NCBI RefSeq assembly: GCF_016756395.1
Contig: NZ_AP018365.1
Coordinates: 5,025,001-5,089,000 of the forward strand
Source of the DNA: Streptomyces sp. SN-593
GTDB taxonomy: Bacteria; Actinomycetota; Actinomycetes; Streptomycetales; Streptomycetaceae
Length of the DNA stretch: 64,000 bases
Reading direction: 5' to 3'
Shown: one piece after another, positions 60,378 through 64,000 of the stretch
Layout: the number at the start of each line of letters is the position of its first letter
Position numbering within the stretch: position 1 is the stretch's first letter
Position numbers and translations under genes: made by a program
Notes under the pieces: generated by a model
What the model saw: the letters and a program-made list of their open reading frames with translations, nothing else
Told to the model about the DNA's origin: nothing
Databases searched by the model: none

Positions 60378-61697
60378 ATGCATACCGTTCGCCGTGTCGC
60401 CGTCATCGCCGGCCACCGCATCCCCTTCGCCCGCTCGGACGGCCCCTACGCCACCGCGTCCAACCAGGACATGCTCACCGCCGCGCTCGACGGCCTGGCC
60501 GAGCGGACCGGACTGGCCGGCCGCGAGGGCGGCGCGCGGGCCGGAGCCGGCCCGGTGGTGGGGGAGTTCGCGGCCGGCGCCGTGCTCAAGCACGCCCGCG
60601 ACTTCAACCTCGCCCGGGAGACCGTGCTCGGCTCGGTCCTCGAGCCGACCACCCCCGCCTACGACGTCCAGCAGGCGTGCGGCACCGGCCTGCAAGCGGT
60701 CTTCGCGGTCGCCGCCAAGATCGCGCTCGGGGTGATCGACTCCGGCATCGCGGGCGGCGCCGACACCACCAGCGACGCCCCGCTCGGCGTCAACGACGAG
60801 CTGCGCCGCACCCTGCTCGCCGCCCGCCGGGCGAAGTCCCTCGGCGGGCGGGCCCGCGCGCTCGCCGGGGTGCGCCCGCGCCACGTGGTGCCCGACATGC
60901 CGCGCAACGCCGAGCCGCGCACCGGCCTGTCGATGGGCGAGCACGCCGCGCTCACCGCGGAGCGGTGGGGCATCACCCGCGCCGCCCAGGACGAACTGGC
61001 CGCCGCCAGCCACCGCAACCTGGCCGCCGCCTACGACCGCGGCTTCTTCGCGTCCCTGGTCGGTCCGTACCGCGGCCTGGACCGCGACCAGAACCTGCGG
61101 CCCGACTCCAGCCCCGAGAAGCTCGCCCGGCTGCGGCCGGTCTACGGCGGCCCCGGCGGCACCATGACCGCGGGCAACTCCACCCCGCTGTCCGACGGCG
61201 CGGCGGTGGTGCTGCTCGGCTCCGAGGAGTGGGCGGCGCGGCGCGGGCTGACCCCGCTGGCGTACCTCACCGCCTACGAGACGGCCGCGGTGGACTTCGT
61301 CGCCGGCCGCCCCGACACCGACGGGCTGCTCATGGCGCCGGCCTACGCGGTGCCGCGGATGCTGGCGCGGGCCGGCCTCCGCCTGGGCGACTTCGACCTC
61401 TACGAGATCCACGAGGCGTTCGCGTCCCAGGTGCTGGCCACCCTGGCGGCGTGGGAGGACAAGGCGTTCTGCGCCGAGCGGCTCGGGCTGGCCGAGCCGC
61501 TCGGCGCGATCGACCGCTCCCGGCTGAACGTGGCGGGCTCCTCGCTCGCCACCGGACACCCCTTCGCCGCGACCGGGGCGCGGATCGTGGCGACGCTGGC
61601 CCACCTCCTCGCCGAGCGGGACGCCCCGGGGCGCGGCCTCATCTCCATCTGCGCGGCGGGCGGGCAGGGAGTGACGGCGATCCTCGAACGCGCCTGA
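60378..61697 (+). CDS. acetyl-CoA C-acyltransferase (thiolase)
   Basis: A 439-aa thiolase. The nucleophilic Cys is in DVQQACGTGLQAVFA near residue 100. The other active-site segments are LYEIHEAFASQVLATL, the His of SLATGHPFAATGAR, and the second Cys in ISICAAGGQGVTA. It fits a FadI/FadA-type beta-oxidation thiolase. ATG 60378 follows CAGGAG. With the divergent MaoC and FabG-like genes, this supplies hydration, reduction and thiolysis of acyl-CoA. Confidence 0.93.
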   Translation: MHTVRRVAVIAGHRIPFARSDGPYATASNQDMLTAALDGLAERTGLAGREGGARAGAGPVVGEFAAGAVLKHARDFNLARETVLGSVLEPTTPAYDVQQACGTGLQAVFAVAAKIALGVIDSGIAGGADTTSDAPLGVNDELRRTLLAARRAKSLGGRARALAGVRPRHVVPDMPRNAEPRTGLSMGEHAALTAERWGITRAAQDELAAASHRNLAAAYDRGFFASLVGPYRGLDRDQNLRPDSSPEKLARLRPVYGGPGGTMTAGNSTPLSDGAAVVLLGSEEWAARRGLTPLAYLTAYETAAVDFVAGRPDTDGLLMAPAYAVPRMLARAGLRLGDFDLYEIHEAFASQVLATLAAWEDKAFCAERLGLAEPLGAIDRSRLNVAGSSLATGHPFAATGARIVATLAHLLAERDAPGRGLISICAAGGQGVTAILERA

Positions 61698-61764
61698 GGG
61701 CTGTGCGGCGGGTCCTGCCGGGCCCGCGACGCCCGGCGCCGCACCTCCCCGCGTTGTCGAACCC

Positions 61765-61812
61765 TCCACGTACGACCCGGTCCACGTACGACCCGGTCCA
61801 CGTACGACCCGG
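61765..61812. repeat. three tandem 16-bp repeats upstream of the acyl-CoA ligase
   Basis: TCCACGTACGACCCGG occurs three times head to tail at 61765-61780, 61781-61796 and 61797-61812, each with a CGTACG palindrome. It is in the 293-bp gap before the acyl-CoA ligase gene. Operator array or replication slippage are both possible. Confidence 0.85.
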
Positions 61813-61990
61813 TGCGCGGACGGTTCTCCGCCGCGCGGTGCACGGCACCGGACGTCGCGCGCCCGACCGGCACGATCCGCCGGACAGGCCCTGACGGCGC
61901 GCCGGTGATCCTCGAAGACGCCCGGGCCGGCCACGGGGTCCGCGCCCCCCGCACGGAAGCTCAATCACCCTCACCTTTCAGGAGCCGTAG

Positions 61991-63877
61991 ATGTCAACTG
62001 GAGCAGGGCAACCGGCGAGTCCGGCACCGAACGTGGTGGCCGAGGCGGGGCGGACCGTGCAGGTGGCGGTGCCTCCCCTGGTCGATCCCCCGACGAGCGG
62101 GAGCCTGGCCGACATCCCCTTCACGAACGCGCGGGAGGCCCCGCGGGACACCGTGCTGAGCCGGGAGGCGGCGGACGGGACCTGGCACGACGTGAGCGCG
62201 GCCGAGTTCCGCGCGGAGGTGACCGCCGTCGCCAAGGGGCTGGTCGCCGCCGGGCTGAAGCCCGGTGAGCGGCTGGCGATCATGGCCCGCACCAGCTACG
62301 CGTGGACGCTGTTGGACTTCGCGGGATGGGCCGCCGGCCTGGTGACCGTGCCCATCTACCCGACCTCGTCCGCGTCGCAGACCGCGTGGATCCTCGGCGA
62401 CTCGGGCGCCGCCGCGTGCGCGGTGGAGAACGTGGAGCAGTCCCGGCTGGTCACCGGGCGGCGGTCCGAACTGCCCGGGCTGCGCCACCTGTGGCAACTG
62501 GACGCCGGCGCGATCGCGCAGCTCGGCGCGGACGGCGCGGACCTGCCGGACGCGCTGGTCACCTCGCGGCGGCAGGCCCTGACCCCGTCGAGCACCGCCA
62601 CGCTGATCTACACCTCGGGCACCACCGGCCGCCCCAAGGGCTGCGTGCTCACCCACGGCAACTTCTTCGCCGAGGTCGACAACGCGATCGAGCTGCTGCA
62701 CCCGGTCTTCAAGTCGGTGAGCACCGAGCCGGCCTCCACGCTGCTCTTCCTGCCGCTCTCCCACGTCTTCGGGCGGATGGTCGCGGTCGGCTGCCTGCGC
62801 GCCCGGGTCCGGCTCGGCCACGCGCCGAGCATCGCCACCGAGGACCTGCTCGCGGACCTGGCCGGCTTCCAGCCGACCTTCCTGCTGGCCATCCCGTACG
62901 TGCTGGAGAAGGTCTACAACACCGGCCGGGCCACCGCGGAGAAGATGGGCCGGGCCGCGTCCTTCGACCGTGCCGCCTCGATCGCGCAGCGTTACGGCCG
63001 GGCGCTGGCCGCCCGGCAGACCGGCACCGGCCCCGGACCGTCGCTCGGCCTGCGGATGGCACACGCGCTGTACGACCCGCTGGTCTACCGCCGGATACGC
63101 GCCGCACTGGGCGGCAGGGTCCGGTACGCGATCTGCGGCGGCTCCCCGCTGGGCGAGCGGCTGAGCGCCTTCTACGCGGGCGCCGGGGTGATGGTCTTCG
63201 AGGGGTACGGCCTGACCGAGACCACCGCCGCCGCCACCGTGACACCGCCGCTGGCGCCGCGGCTGGGCACCGTGGGGCAGCCGCTGCCGGGCACCGCGGT
63301 GCGGATCGCCGAGGACGGCGAGGTGCTGCTGCGCGGCGGGCAGGTCTTCACCGGCTACTGGAACCACGCCGGCGGGGTGCCGCACGTGGACGGCTGGTTC
63401 CCCACCGGGGACATCGGCGAGCTGGACGAGGACGGGTACCTGCGGATCACCGGCCGGAAGAAGGAGATCCTGATCACGGCGGGCGGCAAGAACGTGGCGC
63501 CGGCGCCGCTGGAGGACCGGCTGCGGGCCCACCCGCTGGTCGGCCAGTGCATGGTGGTCGGCGACAACCGGCCGTTCGTGACCGCGCTGATCACGCTGGA
63601 GGCGGACGGCCTCACGCACTGGCGGCGGATGCGGCGCAAGGAGGGGGTGCCCTCCGCCGACCTCGTCACCGATCCCGACCTGCTCGCCGACCTGCAGAAG
63701 GCGGTGGACGACGCGAACTCCACGGTGTCCCGTGCCGAGTCGATCCGGGCCTTCCGGGTGCTGCCGGTGGACTTCACGGAGGAGAGCGGCCACCTCACCC
63801 CGTCGATGAAGCTCAAGCGCTCCGCGGTCGCGGCGGACTTCGCCGACACCATTGAGGACCTCTACCGCCGCAGGTAG
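61991..63877 (+). CDS. fadD: long-chain fatty-acid--CoA ligase
   Basis: A 628-aa AMP-forming ligase. The P-loop is LIYTSGTTGRPKGCVLTHGN near residue 210. Other motifs are LLFLPLSHVFGRM, EGYGLTETTAAATVTP, WFPTGDIGELDEDGYL and the C-terminal lysine region ITAGGKNVAPAPLED. It resembles the FadD15/FAA1 group. It activates fatty acids for the thiolase branch. ATG 61991 follows CAGGAG. The gap upstream (61698-61990) holds the 16-bp repeats. Confidence 0.94.
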   Translation: MSTGAGQPASPAPNVVAEAGRTVQVAVPPLVDPPTSGSLADIPFTNAREAPRDTVLSREAADGTWHDVSAAEFRAEVTAVAKGLVAAGLKPGERLAIMARTSYAWTLLDFAGWAAGLVTVPIYPTSSASQTAWILGDSGAAACAVENVEQSRLVTGRRSELPGLRHLWQLDAGAIAQLGADGADLPDALVTSRRQALTPSSTATLIYTSGTTGRPKGCVLTHGNFFAEVDNAIELLHPVFKSVSTEPASTLLFLPLSHVFGRMVAVGCLRARVRLGHAPSIATEDLLADLAGFQPTFLLAIPYVLEKVYNTGRATAEKMGRAASFDRAASIAQRYGRALAARQTGTGPGPSLGLRMAHALYDPLVYRRIRAALGGRVRYAICGGSPLGERLSAFYAGAGVMVFEGYGLTETTAAATVTPPLAPRLGTVGQPLPGTAVRIAEDGEVLLRGGQVFTGYWNHAGGVPHVDGWFPTGDIGELDEDGYLRITGRKKEILITAGGKNVAPAPLEDRLRAHPLVGQCMVVGDNRPFVTALITLEADGLTHWRRMRRKEGVPSADLVTDPDLLADLQKAVDDANSTVSRAESIRAFRVLPVDFTEESGHLTPSMKLKRSAVAADFADTIEDLYRRR

Positions 63878-63927
63878 GCCGGCCGACCGGCCCCGCCCGG
63901 AGGCGAGAGGGCGGAAGGAAAAAGGCA

Positions 63928-63954
63928 GGGGCCCCGCATCAGATGCGGGGCCCC
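63928..63954 (+). terminator. terminator after the acyl-CoA ligase gene
   Basis: A 13-bp perfect stem GGGGCCCCGCATC / GATGCGGGGCCCC with a one-base minimal loop, followed by TTGGT. The last 46 bases of the window after it show no gene. Confidence 0.9.
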
Positions 63955-64000
63955 TTGGTACTGCAGGTTCTGGGCGCGATCGCGCCGCTGTCCGACCGAT

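Overview
The window is high-GC actinobacterial DNA and looks like a chromosomal core region of a Streptomyces or a close Streptomycetaceae relative. The evidence is the strong G/C third-position bias, frequent GTG starts, the presence of bldN and its anti-sigma partner rsbN, a Rex operator of the exact S. coelicolor type, a class I LysRS beside ArgS, and futalosine-pathway menaquinone genes. Gene order in the blocks rex-hemA-hemC-hemD-hemB, rsbN-bldN, resA-ccdA-resB-resC and ubiD-ubiA-ubiX-asnC-mqnE is the order I know from Streptomyces.

Layout. Positions 1-2440 hold the 3' part of an rRNA operon (23S, 5S, strong terminator). Positions 2468-9737 carry a HAD phosphatase, an MFS exporter overlapping an AcuC-type deacetylase, a small BldC-like DNA-binding protein, the 32-residue ribosomal protein bS22, an epimerase-like protein and a PlsC-like acyltransferase. 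An IS110-family element (9841-11033) sits between the acyltransferase and rsbN. Positions 11169-16154 are developmental and housekeeping genes: rsbN, bldN, a HAD phosphatase, a glutaredoxin-like protein and a DEDDh exonuclease. Positions 16193-22353 form the redox-controlled haem block: Rex operator, rex, hemA, hemC, a hemD fusion, terminator, hemB. Positions 22444-33920 are mixed: two translation genes (argS, lysS) around a pair of DnaA-box-like sequences, a DUF2637 membrane protein, two tandem DUF3558 lipoproteins, rtcB and an SDR. Positions 34576-38451 hold a secreted beta-helix glycosidase and a divergent SRPBCC/TetR pair with a clear operator.

Positions 38741-46757 run hemL, a histidine phosphatase, a Tat-type polysaccharide-deacetylase-like lipoprotein and the System II cytochrome c maturation set (tlpA/resA, ccdA, resB, ccsB/resC). 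Positions 47333-54574 are menaquinone genes of the futalosine route (UbiD, UbiA/MqnP, UbiX, MqnE) with a rhomboid protease, a lipoprotein and an AsnC-type regulator among them. From 54632 come a GNAT enzyme, DUF4229 protein, TetR regulator, a membrane acyltransferase and a fatty-acid block (MaoC hydratase, FabG-like reductase, thiolase, acyl-CoA ligase) around a divergent promoter holding two adjacent palindromes.

The genes share a respiratory theme: haem synthesis (hemACDB, hemL), haem attachment to cytochrome c (res/ccs) and quinone synthesis (mqn). Rex would sense NADH/NAD+; a second Rex-like site overlaps the tlpA start, which would link haem supply to cytochrome c maturation. The most informative mobile feature is the IS110 element: its two ends share a 9-bp core and, if joined as a circle, would build a TTGACA / 17 bp / CATAAG promoter facing the transposase leader. 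I see no CRISPR array, prophage, tRNA gene or secondary-metabolite cluster, and no clearly new multi-gene system.
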